From Actinomadura sp. BRA 177 (GTDB lineage: Bacteria; Actinomycetota; Actinomycetes; Streptosporangiales; Streptosporangiaceae): a DNA stretch of 57,133 nt. The stretch covers positions 1 through 57,133 of the forward strand of contig NZ_JABXFD010000497.1 in NCBI RefSeq assembly GCF_013372625.1, given 5' to 3'. Position 1 is the stretch's first letter. Every line of letters begins with the position of its first letter. Below are positions 16,535 to 24,735 of the stretch, one piece after another. Position numbers and translations under genes: made by a program. Below the pieces are notes generated by a model that ran no database searches, was not told where the DNA came from, and saw only the letters and a list, made by a program, of their open reading frames with translations.

Positions 16535-17340
16535 GTGATCGGGTTGTCCGGTGAATCGAGCCAGATGCGTTGACCCTCGGGGGTCACCGTGACGCCGTAT
16601 CGGCACGCTTCCGGTTTACCGGCGGCCGCCCAACGTTCCTCTGTTTCCCGGATGGTCCGCTGGCGGAGGCGCTGACTGCGCATCGGCATGAACCAGGCAG
16701 GGGATCCGAATCGTCCTTCTGCGGTGCCGTCTGTTTCCACCTTGAGTGTGGCGAGCGGTTCGTCGGGATGGAACGACGCCACCCAGGGAACGAGGATCAG
16801 CCCGCCCGGACGGGTCTGCTCAACCCAGGCATAGGGCACTTCGCGGACGGCGGCGGTCGCCACGACCCTGTCATAGGGCGCGTTCTCCCGGTATCCCTGC
16901 ATGCCGTCACCGGTGATCACCGTGACGGGGTATCCAGCCTGGGTGAGTGCCCGTCTCGCGTGATCGGCCAGGGACGCGTCGATTTCCACTGTCGTGATGT
17001 TCCCCGCGCCGGCCAACTCCGCCAGGAGCGCGGCGTTATAGCCTGACCCGCCGCCGATTTCCATTACCCGCAGGCCGGGACGCACTTCGAGGGCGTCCAG
17101 CATCTTCGCCATGATGTACGGTGCGCTGCTGGAACTCGTCGGCCACCTTCCGCGCTCGGTGGCCCCGTCGTCCACCTGGATGATCACCGAGCGTTCCGAC
17201 TCGACCTCTCGCCTCCAGCCCTTCGGGTCGTCCGCCCGGCAAAGGGGACGAAACCAGCCGGTTCCCTCGTCCACGATCCAGATCGTTTCGGGCATGAACG
17301 GCTCACGCCGCACCCGCCGCAGGACCTCGTCGGCCTGCAT
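16531..17340 (-). CDS. PCMT-like protein-carboxyl methyltransferase
   Basis: A 269-residue class I methyltransferase of the protein-L-isoaspartate O-methyltransferase (PCMT) superfamily. Seen: REPFMPETIW near the start, SSSAPYIMAKMLDALEVRPG (PCMT pre-motif), SAM motif I VMEIGGGSGYNAALLAEL near residue 90, and GYRENAPYDRVVATAAVRE (motif II/III). A distinct C-terminal extension of about 60 residues replaces the standard PCMT tail. It overlaps the zinc-binding small gene by TGATG, so they form an operon. True isoaspartate repair or modification of a peptide or regulator are both possible; the local XRE/small-protein context favours a dedicated substrate. Confidence 0.85.
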   Translation of the reverse strand: MQADEVLRRVRREPFMPETIWIVDEGTGWFRPLCRADDPKGWRREVESERSVIIQVDDGATERGRWPTSSSSAPYIMAKMLDALEVRPGLRVMEIGGGSGYNAALLAELAGAGNITTVEIDASLADHARRALTQAGYPVTVITGDGMQGYRENAPYDRVVATAAVREVPYAWVEQTRPGGLILVPWVASFHPDEPLATLKVETDGTAEGRFGSPAWFMPMRSQRLRQRTIRETEERWAAAGKPEACRYGVTVTPEGQRIWLDSPDNPIT

Positions 17341-17465
17341 CACACCTTCCCCGTGCCGTTGCACAGCGTGCACGGTATCTCCCGGCGGTTACCGTCGTCG
17401 CTCTTGATCTCCTTGCCCGAACCGTTGCACCCACTGCATTTCTGTGGCTGCCCGTGCTTTCCCAT
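17340..17465 (-). CDS. DnaJ-type zinc-ribbon-like small protein, 41 aa
   Basis: ATG 17465, AAAGG about 7 bases before it, opens a 41-residue protein with two CxxCxGxGK knuckles: C10-x2-C13-NGSGK and C32-x2-C35-NGTGK. This is half of a DnaJ cysteine-rich domain, enough for one zinc site. It carries a basic N-terminus (MGKHGQPQK). The stop overlaps the start of the methyltransferase gene. A protein-binding chaperone-like role or substrate of the methyltransferase is possible; neither is shown by sequence. Confidence 0.75.
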   Translation of the reverse strand: MGKHGQPQKCSGCNGSGKEIKSDDGNRREIPCTLCNGTGKV

Positions 17466-17542
17466 TTGTTGCCTTTCGTGTTCAGTAACCTCTCGTGTTC
17501 TCCATTCGACCGCAGAGCGAGCCGATGTGGCAGGTGCTGCCC

Positions 17543-17606
17543 GCTGGCCTTGCGCGCGGACAGCGGGAGATGACAGGCCAACCCGGGTCGAAATGGGCAG
17601 GTAATG
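17543..17606 (+). repeat. Vestigial XRE leader block without its gene
   Basis: From the CCGCTGG at about 17550 to the ATG at 17604 the sequence parallels 14572-14630 upstream of XRE copy 1, including CCAACCCGGG, TCGAAATGGG and AGGTAATG (block L with several changes). But no XRE frame follows: the ATG opens only eight codons. A complete promoter block and XRE copy 2 come immediately after. It looks like the stub of a lost XRE cassette. Confidence 0.5.
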
Positions 17607-17693
17607 CGATGCTGTTCTCTCTTTACCTGAACCCGACCGACTGTAGTCTGGAAAGAGACGTCCGTTCATGTGAGGCGTGGAGTAGGTGAGGCA

Positions 17694-18827
17694 ATGGACA
17701 CCTTCGGGCAGAAACTACGCGCGCTGATGGCCGAGCGGCAGATCAGCCAGCGCAAACTGGCCAAACTCGTCCCCTGCGACGACGGCCACCTCTCCAAGAT
17801 CGCCAACGACCGCAAGAACCCGTCCCTTGAACTCGCGAGGCGCCTGGACGATTTCCTTGAAGCGAACGGCGAGCTGGCGGCGCTGCGGAGACCGGGCAGG
17901 TCCGAGCAGGCCCTGACTCCGGATGAAGGCGAGCGGCTCCGGCTCGCGGCGGGACGACCTTCGCGCGTAGATCAGGGGGTGGTCCAGGCGCTCGCCACGG
18001 TCCTGGCCGCGCAGCGCCGCCTGGAGGACTCGGTCGGATCGGCGGTGGTCATCCCGGCAGTGGATGCTCAGGTCGCCGAGATCGAGCGCATGGTGATCGA
18101 CGCCTGCGGGGACGTCCGTCCAAGCCTGCTGAACGTCGCCGCGCAGTGGTCGCAGTTCGCGGGATGGCTTCACGCCAATGTCGGCGAGCACGTCGCGGGG
18201 CTGCGGTATCTCGGCCGCACCCTGCAATGGGCGACCGAGATCGGGGACCGGCAGCTCATCGGGGCGGTGATGAGCTGGCAGGGTTACATCGCCGAACGGC
18301 GCGGCCAGATCGGCGCGATGATCGGGCTGTCGCAGGCGGGGCAGCGCCTTCGGGCCGGGTCGGTCGGCCGGGTCTACGACCTCTACCAGGAGGCGCGTGC
18401 GCTGGCCTCCCTCGGTGAGGCCGACCAGGTGAGCCGCCTCACCGACATGGCGGCGGCCGAGGCCGCCGAAGCACGGCCCGAGGCCGCCCGCCCCTGGGAG
18501 TACTACTACTTCGAGCCCGGATTCTTCGGTCTGGAACACGGCTTGACGTACCGAATTCTCGGCCACACCGACCCCGCCTACAACGATGCCTCGATCGAGC
18601 ACTTGACGGCCGGGCTGGGCAGCCTGCCGCCGGACATGCGCAGCTCGGAGTGGGCGGGCGATTTCGTGTACCAACTCGCGCTCGCCCACCGGCAGGCCGG
18701 GGACTCCCGCGAGGCCGAGCGCACGACCCGCGAGTTGGAGGAGATCGCCTCCCGGATCGACTCCGCCCGGCTCGCCCGCCTGCTGTCCGCGCTGCGCGAA
18801 CCGTCCCACCACAAGCGGCCCGGGTAA
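17694..18827 (+). CDS. XRE-family regulator with TPR-like C-terminus (copy 2)
   Basis: A 377-residue regulator. The N-terminal 60 residues are almost the same as copy 1 (LRALMAERQISQRKLAKLVP, GHLSKIANDRKNPSLELA), but the C-terminal part differs: a short linker with VDQGVVQALATVLAAQRRLE and then all-helical repeats (AAQWSQFAGWLHANVGEHVA, YLGRTLQWATEIGDRQLIGA), TPR-like. This mosaic of shared DNA-binding and divergent sensing halves suggests recombination among paralogues. ATG 17694 follows GGAGTAGGTGAGG. Divergent from the zinc-ribbon/PCMT operon, which it probably regulates. Confidence 0.88.
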   Translation: MDTFGQKLRALMAERQISQRKLAKLVPCDDGHLSKIANDRKNPSLELARRLDDFLEANGELAALRRPGRSEQALTPDEGERLRLAAGRPSRVDQGVVQALATVLAAQRRLEDSVGSAVVIPAVDAQVAEIERMVIDACGDVRPSLLNVAAQWSQFAGWLHANVGEHVAGLRYLGRTLQWATEIGDRQLIGAVMSWQGYIAERRGQIGAMIGLSQAGQRLRAGSVGRVYDLYQEARALASLGEADQVSRLTDMAAAEAAEARPEAARPWEYYYFEPGFFGLEHGLTYRILGHTDPAYNDASIEHLTAGLGSLPPDMRSSEWAGDFVYQLALAHRQAGDSREAERTTRELEEIASRIDSARLARLLSALREPSHHKRPG

Positions 18828-18899
18828 CCAGGGCCGTTCAGGCCGCGAACCGGCCGGCCGAACAGGGCGCCGCTCCCCGATACGGCTCGTCCGCGCGGT

Positions 18900-19020
18900 C
18901 CCGGGCCTCGCGGTCCGCCATCGGGGTCACATGCAGTGCGGGTCGCAACCGGTCCGACAGCACTGCCGCACCCCGTTGGACGGCATCTCCCCAACTACTG
19001 CTCTGCGCGGTCAGTTTCAT
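18900..19020 (-). pseudogene. Short relic of a PLP decarboxylase gene
   Basis: The gap 18828-19159 has no gene. Within it, minus-strand codons around 18985-18935 read G-A-A-V-LSDRLRPAL, matching G-A-A-A-LSDRLRPAL of the decarboxylase at 10565-12016, and the DNA is alike at roughly 42 of 54 positions (18933-18987 against 11139-11193). The likeness fades on both sides. A decayed fragment of a second decarboxylase is the simplest reading; the shortness of the match makes it tentative. Confidence 0.35.
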
Positions 19021-19159
19021 TAATCCTCAGGTCAAGACGCCTCCTCAACCTGTAGACAGGCTGTTGGCGCGCTGCGCAGCGGCGCCGTCACAGGGGGTAC
19101 CTATGGACGGGGTGAGGTTGTGATGGAGAATGCGTCAAGGAGCGGAGAAGGGCGGACCG

Positions 19160-19798
19160 GTGGCTTACACGACCAAGATGGCCGCTGCTCTGTCCGGCGC
19201 CACGACAAGCCAGCTGCGGCACTGGCGGAGAGAGACGGAAGTCGGCGTGGTCCTGGTGCCTGAGGTGGCCAGGAGCCCCCGGGCGCTCTACTCCTTCCGG
19301 GACGTGCTGGCGCTCCGCACTTTCGTGCACCTGCGCAACTCCAGTTGCCTGCAGAAAATCCGCACCGCGCTCGGAACGCTGCGGGACCTGGGTGAACGCG
19401 ACCACCTGTCCTCGTACCAGCTGGTCACCGATGGCAGGACGATCCAGCTCGTCAGTGACGAAGAGGCGATCGACCTGGTGCGGAAGCCGGGACAGCGGCA
19501 GGTGGTGATCGTCATGGGGGACGTCATCGAGCCGTTCCCCGTCCGCGCGGGCGTGGTGGTCCCGCACCTCTTCCACCCCCGGAAGAACATCGAAGTCGAC
19601 CCGGCCACACAGGGCGGGCACCCCGTCATCACGGGAACGCGCGTGCCGTACGACGCCGTAGCCGAGCTACTGGCGGACGGGGTCCCCGCGGAGCGAATCG
19701 CGGACTTCTATCCGGCGGTCTCGGTGGAAGCCGCACGCGAGGCCGCGGACTTCGCCAAGTACGTCGACAGCTACGACCTGGCGGCTCGAGCCTCCTGA
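19160..19798 (+). CDS. DUF433 antitoxin with MerR-like N-terminal helix-turn-helix
   Basis: A 212-residue protein. The start (AYTTKMAAALSGATTSQLRH, then WRRE) is a MerR-like winged helix, and the C-terminus is a DUF433 domain (GHPVITGTRVPYDAVAELLA, IADFYPAVSVEAAREAADF), which binds DNA and neutralises DUF5615 toxins. GTG 19160 is chosen for its GAAGGG ribosome site; ATG 19130 in frame would add ten residues. The stop overlaps the toxin ATG (TGATG), as expected for an antitoxin-toxin pair in which the antitoxin also represses the operon. Confidence 0.85.
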   Translation: MAYTTKMAAALSGATTSQLRHWRRETEVGVVLVPEVARSPRALYSFRDVLALRTFVHLRNSSCLQKIRTALGTLRDLGERDHLSSYQLVTDGRTIQLVSDEEAIDLVRKPGQRQVVIVMGDVIEPFPVRAGVVVPHLFHPRKNIEVDPATQGGHPVITGTRVPYDAVAELLADGVPAERIADFYPAVSVEAAREAADFAKYVDSYDLAARAS

Positions 19799-20232
19799 TG
19801 AAGGTCCTCGTCGACGAGGACTGCCCACTGCCGATGCTCGAACTGCTGCGGCACGTCCTCCCCAAGCACACCGTCCACCATGTCACTGACCGCAACTGGA
19901 CTGGCAAGAAGGACGTTCGTCTCCTGACCGACGCCAAGCGCCACGGTTACGAGGTCTTCCTCACCAATGACCGGAACCAGTTGTCCGACCCCGAAGAGAC
20001 CAAGGCGATCAAGAGGGCGGGCGTCCATCACGTCCGCTACCGTCAGCGACGCAAAGGAATGGAAGGGCTGGCACTGGCGATCGGTGCAGTGATCTCCGCG
20101 ATGCCCGCACTGGTCGCTGAACTTGAAGCCGCATCAGGACAACGCCTGGTTCACATCGCGGGCTTGAACCCCCATGGCAGGTACGAGATCAAAGACCCGC
20201 TCAAGGAACCTCCGGACTACTGGCCGCGCTGA
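19798..20232 (+). CDS. DUF5615 PIN-like toxin
   Basis: A 144-residue protein with the DUF5615 PIN-like fold. MKVLVDEDCPLPMLELL carries the first acidic pair, and VFLTNDRNQL provides the later acidic centre, the pattern of a metal-dependent RNase. A C-terminal extension (about residues 85-144) is helical and longer than in minimal members. Coupled directly to the DUF433 gene. RNA cleavage is the expected activity from the PIN superfamily; the particular target is unknown. The pair may act in plasmid-like stabilisation of this region or in phage defence. Confidence 0.82.
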   Translation: MKVLVDEDCPLPMLELLRHVLPKHTVHHVTDRNWTGKKDVRLLTDAKRHGYEVFLTNDRNQLSDPEETKAIKRAGVHHVRYRQRRKGMEGLALAIGAVISAMPALVAELEAASGQRLVHIAGLNPHGRYEIKDPLKEPPDYWPR

Positions 20233-20244
20233 CGGCGGCGGTGT

Positions 20245-20880
20245 GCAGTTCGTGAGGGGCTGGTGGGTGGCCTTGCCGGACGGGTCGTCTGCGTGGTCGA
20301 CGACTTCCCGTGGGTCCACCGGGCCTCGGCCGACGCGCTGCTGTTCGCCGCCAGGCGGCTGGGGACGGAACGGATTGCGATGCTGTTCGCCGTGCGCGGG
20401 GACATGCTGGCTAAGGGCATTCCGCTGACGGTGGACGTGGGTGGCCTGGACGAGTCCGCGGCGGCCGAGCTGCTGGAGTCCCGGGATGGTTCGCCGCCCG
20501 CCTGACATCTGTGCAGTTCGCCGGGCGCGAATCGCTGCCCGACCCGTTGCCCGGCGGGGCTCGGCTCTTCGGTGAGCGTGTGGCCGCGTTGTCCGCTCCC
20601 GGGGATTTCCGCCGGGTGCACGTCGTCCTAGTGGAGTTGACCGAGGACGACCGCCGTGCCGGGCCCCTGGCCGGGGCCGCCCTCGGCCAGGACGAGCGGG
20701 TCGCCGCCGCGCTGGTCGCCGTCGCGAAGCGGGCGCATGGGGCACACGCTGCCGCCCGAGGTGCACGAGGAGCTAGCCGGCGCCATCCTCGCCCATACGG
20801 CCGGCTGACCCTGGCGCCGGCGCACGCTCGGGGGCAAGAGGATATTGACAACGGGCGAAGCGGCGGTGACACTCACTGGA
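20245..20880 (+). pseudogene. Decayed LAL-type (LuxR with ATPase) regulator fragment
   Basis: One frame from 20263 reads VVCVVDDFPWVHRASADALL then FAARRLGTERIAMLFAVRGD and GGLDESAAAELL, the Walker B region and following strands of the AAA ATPase in large LuxR (LAL) regulators. It stops at 20505. From about 20520 comes SLPDPLPGGARLFGERVAAL, and near 20680 LGQDERVAAALVAVAKRA, segments that in intact LAL proteins lie far apart (ATPase end, TPR part). The N-terminal Walker A part and the C-terminal LuxR helix-turn-helix are absent. Internal deletions have therefore reduced a gene of about 2.7 kb to 0.6 kb. Confidence 0.65.
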
Positions 20881-20918
20881 CCAAGCGGTAATCAGGGCGC
20901 TGTTTGGTTCGGCAGTTG

Positions 20919-20934
20919 ATGTTAGCGCAAACAT
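20919..20934 (+). promoter_or_regulatory. LacI-type operator, distal site
   Basis: ATGTTAGCGCAAACAT is an imperfect palindrome with the central CG step (GCGC) typical of LacI/GalR-family operators. Its core GTTAGCGCAAAC recurs exactly at 21171-21182, upstream of the arabinofuranosidase gene. The 250-base spacing would suit repression by DNA looping. No LacI-type gene is present in the window. Confidence 0.6.
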
Positions 20935-21169
20935 CAGGAGGTGCCTGGAGAAAGACACCTGCCCGTTGTCGATGCCCTGTTATCGTCCCCCGCCTAGTGC
21001 CATGGCGCCGTCGTGCGTACCGGATGCGGTCAGCCTGCGAGCACGGAGACAAGCAGCTCATTCCTGGTCGCGACTCGCTCAATCTGGTCGAGGTCGGTTA
21101 GTCGCATGCCATCGCGTTGAAAGAGTCGCCCGCCCGCGGGGCGGTCTGCATACATCCTTGCACTGAACG

Positions 21170-21183
21170 TGTTAGCGCAAACA
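21170..21183 (+). promoter_or_regulatory. LacI-type operator, proximal to arabinofuranosidase
   Basis: TGTTAGCGCAAACA lies 65-78 bases before the ATG at 21248 and repeats the site at 20919. It is in an AT-richer patch (AAATATCGTATCC) that probably contains the promoter. Control by an arabinose- or arabino-oligosaccharide-responsive LacI protein is the likely function. Confidence 0.65.
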
Positions 21184-21247
21184 AATATCGTATCCAGACA
21201 TGTGTCACCCGTGACCTGGTTCTACGGCGTTTCATTGGGAGTAACGA

Positions 21248-23761
21248 ATGCCGACACTCCGTCGAAGTCCGCAATTGGTGCTGGGGGCGGCCGTTACGGC
21301 CGTGCTTGTCGCCGTCCCGGTGAGCGCGAGGGCGCAGGCGCCGGCCGACTACACGCTTCGCATCGACGCCGCAGCCGCTGGGCCGCGCATTGCCGACAGC
21401 ATGTACGGCATCTTCTACGAGGACATCAATCGTGCTGCCGACGGCGGTCTTTACGCTGAGCTCGTCCAGAACCGCTCGTTCGAGTATGAACCGGCCGACA
21501 ACGCCTCTTATACCGGGCTGACCGCTTGGACGCCCACTGGCGGCACTGCGCGGGTAGTGGACGACGAAGGTCGACTCAACGAGCGCAATCGCCGGTACTT
21601 GCGGCTCGACCTCGCAGGCGGCGCGTACGGGGTCACCAACGCCGGCTACAACAGCGGCATCGCCGTGGAGAAGTCCGAGAAGTACGACTTCTCGGTATGG
21701 GCGCGTACCACCGACCCCGCCGGTACCCGGCTGACGGTCAGCCTGGCGGATACGGCGGGCGTCGAGCTGGCCCGGCCGCTGCGGGTCACCGTCAAGGGCG
21801 ACAAGTGGGTCAAGTACGAGGGCACCGTCCGGGCTCGTCAGGACAGCGCCTCCGGGAGGCTGGCCGTGACCGCGAGCGGGTCGGGGACGGTCCGCCTCGA
21901 CATGGTGTCGCTGTTCCCCCGCGATACGTTCAAGCACCGGCCGAACGGGCTGCGCAAGGACCTCGCCCAGAAGATCGTCGAGCTGAACCCCGGGTTCCTC
22001 CGGTTCCCCGGAGGCTGCGTGGTCAACACCGGCAGCCACTACGGCTACGAAGCCCCCAACTACGAACGGCGCCGCTCCTACCAGTGGAAGGACACCATCG
22101 GCCCGGTCGAGCAGCGGGCCACCAACGCCAACTTCTGGGGCTACAACCAGTCCTACGGCCTCGGCTACTTCGAGTACTTCCAGTTCGCCGAGGACATCGG
22201 CGCCATGCCGGTACCGGTGGTGCCCGCACTGGTCACCGGATGCGGCCAGAACCAGGTGACGGACGATCCCGACCTGCTGCGGCGGCACATCCAGGACACC
22301 CTGGACCTCATCGAGTTCGCCAACGGCCCGGTGACGTCCACCTGGGGCGCGAAGCGGGCCGAGATGGGGCATCCCCGGCCCTTCGGCCTCACTCACATCG
22401 AGGTCGGCAACGAGGAGAACCTCCCGGACGCCTTCTTTGAGCGGTTCGTCCAGTTCCGGGACGCCATAAACCGCCGCTATCCCGACATCACCGTGATCAG
22501 CAACTCCGGACCCGACGACTCCGGCCTCACCTTCGACCGCGCGTGGCAACACAACCGGCAGGCCGGCGTCGCCATGGTGGACGAGCACTACTACAACGAC
22601 CCCACCTGGTTCCTGCAGAACAACGACCGCTACGACACCTATGACCGCAACGGTCCGCAGGTGTTCCTCGGCGAGTACGCCTCGCGCGACAACCGCTTCT
22701 TCAACTCCCTCGCCGAGGCCGCGTTCATGACCGGGCTGGAGCGCAACGCCGACATCGTCAAGATGGCCTCCTACGCCCCGCTGCTGGCCAACACCGACTA
22801 CGTCCAATGGCGTCCGGACATGATCTGGTTCGACAACCACCGCTCGTGGGGGTCGGCCAACTACGAGACGCAGAAACTGTTCATGAACAACGTCGGTGAC
22901 CAGGTCGTGCCCAGCCAGGCCAGCGGCACGCCGGGGCTGCTGGAGCCGATCACCGGCGCGGTCGGGCTGTCCACCTGGCGGACCAGCGCCGCCTACGACG
23001 ACGTCACGGTCACCTCCGCCGACGGCGACACCCTGTTCACCGACGATTTCTCCGCCGGCGCCTCCCGATGGACGAACATCGCCGGACGCGGAACCTGGGC
23101 GGTCGAGGACGGAGCCTACGTCCAGCAGGACACCGCCGCCGAGAACACCATGGTCAGCGCGGGCGACCCGGCCTGGCGGAACTACGACCTGCACGTGAAG
23201 GCCACCAAGCGCGCCGGCGACGAGGGCTTCCTGGTCGCCTTCGGCGTCCGCGACACCGGCAACTTCTACTGGTGGAACCTCGGCGGCTGGAACAACACGC
23301 GCTCGGCGGTGGAGCGCGGCACCGACGGCGCCAAGCAGAGCATGATCGAGGACGCCACCCGCATCGAGACGGGCCGGCAGTACGACCTGCGCGTCGAGGT
23401 AAGAGGCAGGAAGGTGACCCTGTACCTGGACGGGCAGGTCTGGGGTTCGTTCACCGACGACGCGGTGGCCGAGCCGTTCCGCCAGGTCGTCACCCGCGAC
23501 AGGGCCACCGGCGAACTGATCGTCAAGGTGGTCAACGCCCAGGCCACGCCCGCGCGCACAGAGATCAATCTCGGCGACGACGTCCGGGTCGGCCCGCGCG
23601 CCCGCCTGACGACCCTGAGCGGCGAGCCGGACGCGGTGAACACCACCGACGCCCAGCCGATCCGTCCGGTGAGATCCACCCTGCACGGCGTCGGCAACGA
23701 GTTCACCCACACCTTCCCGCCGTACTCGATCACCTTCATGCGGCTGAAAGCGAGGAGATAA
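21248..23761 (+). CDS. Secreted GH51 alpha-L-arabinofuranosidase with inserted lectin-like domain
   Basis: An 837-residue exported enzyme that releases arabinose from arabinoxylan or arabinan. Residues 1-30 form a signal peptide (VLGAAVTAVLVAVPVSARAQ). A carbohydrate-binding-like beta-sandwich follows the first GH51 strand (about 85-235). The TIM barrel has the acid/base Glu in EVGNEEN (E389) and the nucleophile Glu in FLGEYAS (E476). About residues 590-735 (TLFTDDFSAGASRWTNIAG to LYLDGQVWGSF) form a concanavalin/LamG-like module inserted within the C-terminal beta-sandwich domain, which resumes at VTRDRATGELIVKVVNAQ. Lone gene under LacI-type operators; ends 6 bases from the convergent sigma gene. 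Confidence 0.93.
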   Translation: MPTLRRSPQLVLGAAVTAVLVAVPVSARAQAPADYTLRIDAAAAGPRIADSMYGIFYEDINRAADGGLYAELVQNRSFEYEPADNASYTGLTAWTPTGGTARVVDDEGRLNERNRRYLRLDLAGGAYGVTNAGYNSGIAVEKSEKYDFSVWARTTDPAGTRLTVSLADTAGVELARPLRVTVKGDKWVKYEGTVRARQDSASGRLAVTASGSGTVRLDMVSLFPRDTFKHRPNGLRKDLAQKIVELNPGFLRFPGGCVVNTGSHYGYEAPNYERRRSYQWKDTIGPVEQRATNANFWGYNQSYGLGYFEYFQFAEDIGAMPVPVVPALVTGCGQNQVTDDPDLLRRHIQDTLDLIEFANGPVTSTWGAKRAEMGHPRPFGLTHIEVGNEENLPDAFFERFVQFRDAINRRYPDITVISNSGPDDSGLTFDRAWQHNRQAGVAMVDEHYYNDPTWFLQNNDRYDTYDRNGPQVFLGEYASRDNRFFNSLAEAAFMTGLERNADIVKMASYAPLLANTDYVQWRPDMIWFDNHRSWGSANYETQKLFMNNVGDQVVPSQASGTPGLLEPITGAVGLSTWRTSAAYDDVTVTSADGDTLFTDDFSAGASRWTNIAGRGTWAVEDGAYVQQDTAAENTMVSAGDPAWRNYDLHVKATKRAGDEGFLVAFGVRDTGNFYWWNLGGWNNTRSAVERGTDGAKQSMIEDATRIETGRQYDLRVEVRGRKVTLYLDGQVWGSFTDDAVAEPFRQVVTRDRATGELIVKVVNAQATPARTEINLGDDVRVGPRARLTTLSGEPDAVNTTDAQPIRPVRSTLHGVGNEFTHTFPPYSITFMRLKARR

Positions 23762-23766
23762 CAGGC

Positions 23767-24681
23767 CTACCGCTGGGAAGCCGATGCCGGGCTGCGGCTC
23801 AGGGTGGTCTTCCGCTCCACGTGCGACAGCTTCTCGGGGTTGCGCATGATGTAGAGGCCGGTGATCAGGCCGTCCTCGACCTGCATCGACACGACGCCTT
23901 CGAGTTCCCCGTCGAGCCGCAGGATGAGTCCCGGACGGCCGTTGACCTGGGTCGGTTCGACCGACGCCGTGGTGATGAGCTTCGTCCAGCCGAAGCTCAG
24001 CAGCCGGGTCACCCTGCGGATCCCCACGATGGGACGCGGCAGCGCCTGCTTGACTCCGCCGGCGTCGGACAGGAGGACGATGTCCGGCGCGAGGACGTCC
24101 AGCAGGTGCTGCAGGTCGCCGGTTTCGATCGCCCGCTGGAACGCCTGGAGGGCCGCCTGGGTGTCGGCTGAGGAGGTCCCCTTGCGCGGACGGCGCGCGG
24201 CGACGTGCGAGCGTGCCCGGTGCGCGATCTGCCGGACGGCCGCCGGCGTCTTGTCGATGGCTTCGGCGATCTCGCTGTAGGGCAGGTCGAACACCTCGCG
24301 CAGCACGAACACCGCCCGTTCGGTCGGTGTGAGCGTCTCCAGCACCAGCAGCATCGCCATCGAGACGTGGTCGGCCAGTTCGACGTCCTCGGCCACGTCC
24401 GGAGTGGTCAGCAACGGTTCGGGCAGCCACGAGCCAACGTAGGTCTCCTTGCGGCGGCCGAGCGTGCGCAGCCGCGTCAATGCCTGGCGTGTCGTGATCC
24501 GCACCAGATACGCGCGCTGATCCCGCACGATGTCGAGGTCGACGCCCGACCACCGCAACCAGGTTTCCTGTAGGACGTCCTCTGCGTCGGCGGCCGAGCC
24601 CAGCATCTCGTACGCGACGGTGAACAGCAGCTTGCGGTGGGCGACGAACGCCTCGGTGGCGGCGTCGACTCGGTCGCTCAT
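23767..24681 (-). CDS. ECF41-type RNA polymerase sigma factor with SnoaL-like C-terminus
   Basis: A 304-residue ECF sigma factor. Sigma2 is FVAHRKLLFTVAYEMLGSAA then DAEDVLQETWLRW; sigma4 is LTPTERAVFVLREVFDLPYS and IAEAIDKTPAAVRQIAHRAR. The extra 120-residue C-terminal domain (AFQRAIETGDLQHLLDVLAP to the end) is SnoaL/NTF2-like and carries the NPEKL motif, a hallmark of ECF41 proteins, where it modulates activity in place of an anti-sigma factor. ATG 24681 has GGAGG and AGGGG upstream. ECF41 genes usually adjoin a carboxymuconolactone decarboxylase or oxidoreductase; here the divergent neighbour is an exporter. Confidence 0.92.
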   Translation of the reverse strand: MSDRVDAATEAFVAHRKLLFTVAYEMLGSAADAEDVLQETWLRWSGVDLDIVRDQRAYLVRITTRQALTRLRTLGRRKETYVGSWLPEPLLTTPDVAEDVELADHVSMAMLLVLETLTPTERAVFVLREVFDLPYSEIAEAIDKTPAAVRQIAHRARSHVAARRPRKGTSSADTQAALQAFQRAIETGDLQHLLDVLAPDIVLLSDAGGVKQALPRPIVGIRRVTRLLSFGWTKLITTASVEPTQVNGRPGLILRLDGELEGVVSMQVEDGLITGLYIMRNPEKLSHVERKTTLSRSPASASQR

Positions 24682-24735
24682 GGGCCCCTGCCTCCTCAAC
24701 GGTGCTACACGCACAAGACGCCGCACTCCGCCGCT

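Noticed and set aside
17604..17630. Eight-codon frame after the vestigial leader as a leader peptide
   Set aside because: No ribosome spacing advantage, no regulatory codon run, and better explained as a stub of a lost XRE gene.
21098..24553. Very long minus-strand frame (1151 codons) opposite the arabinofuranosidase
   Set aside because: It is the GC-bias shadow of GH51 and part of the sigma gene; no domain and Arg/Asp/Val/Gly-rich composition.
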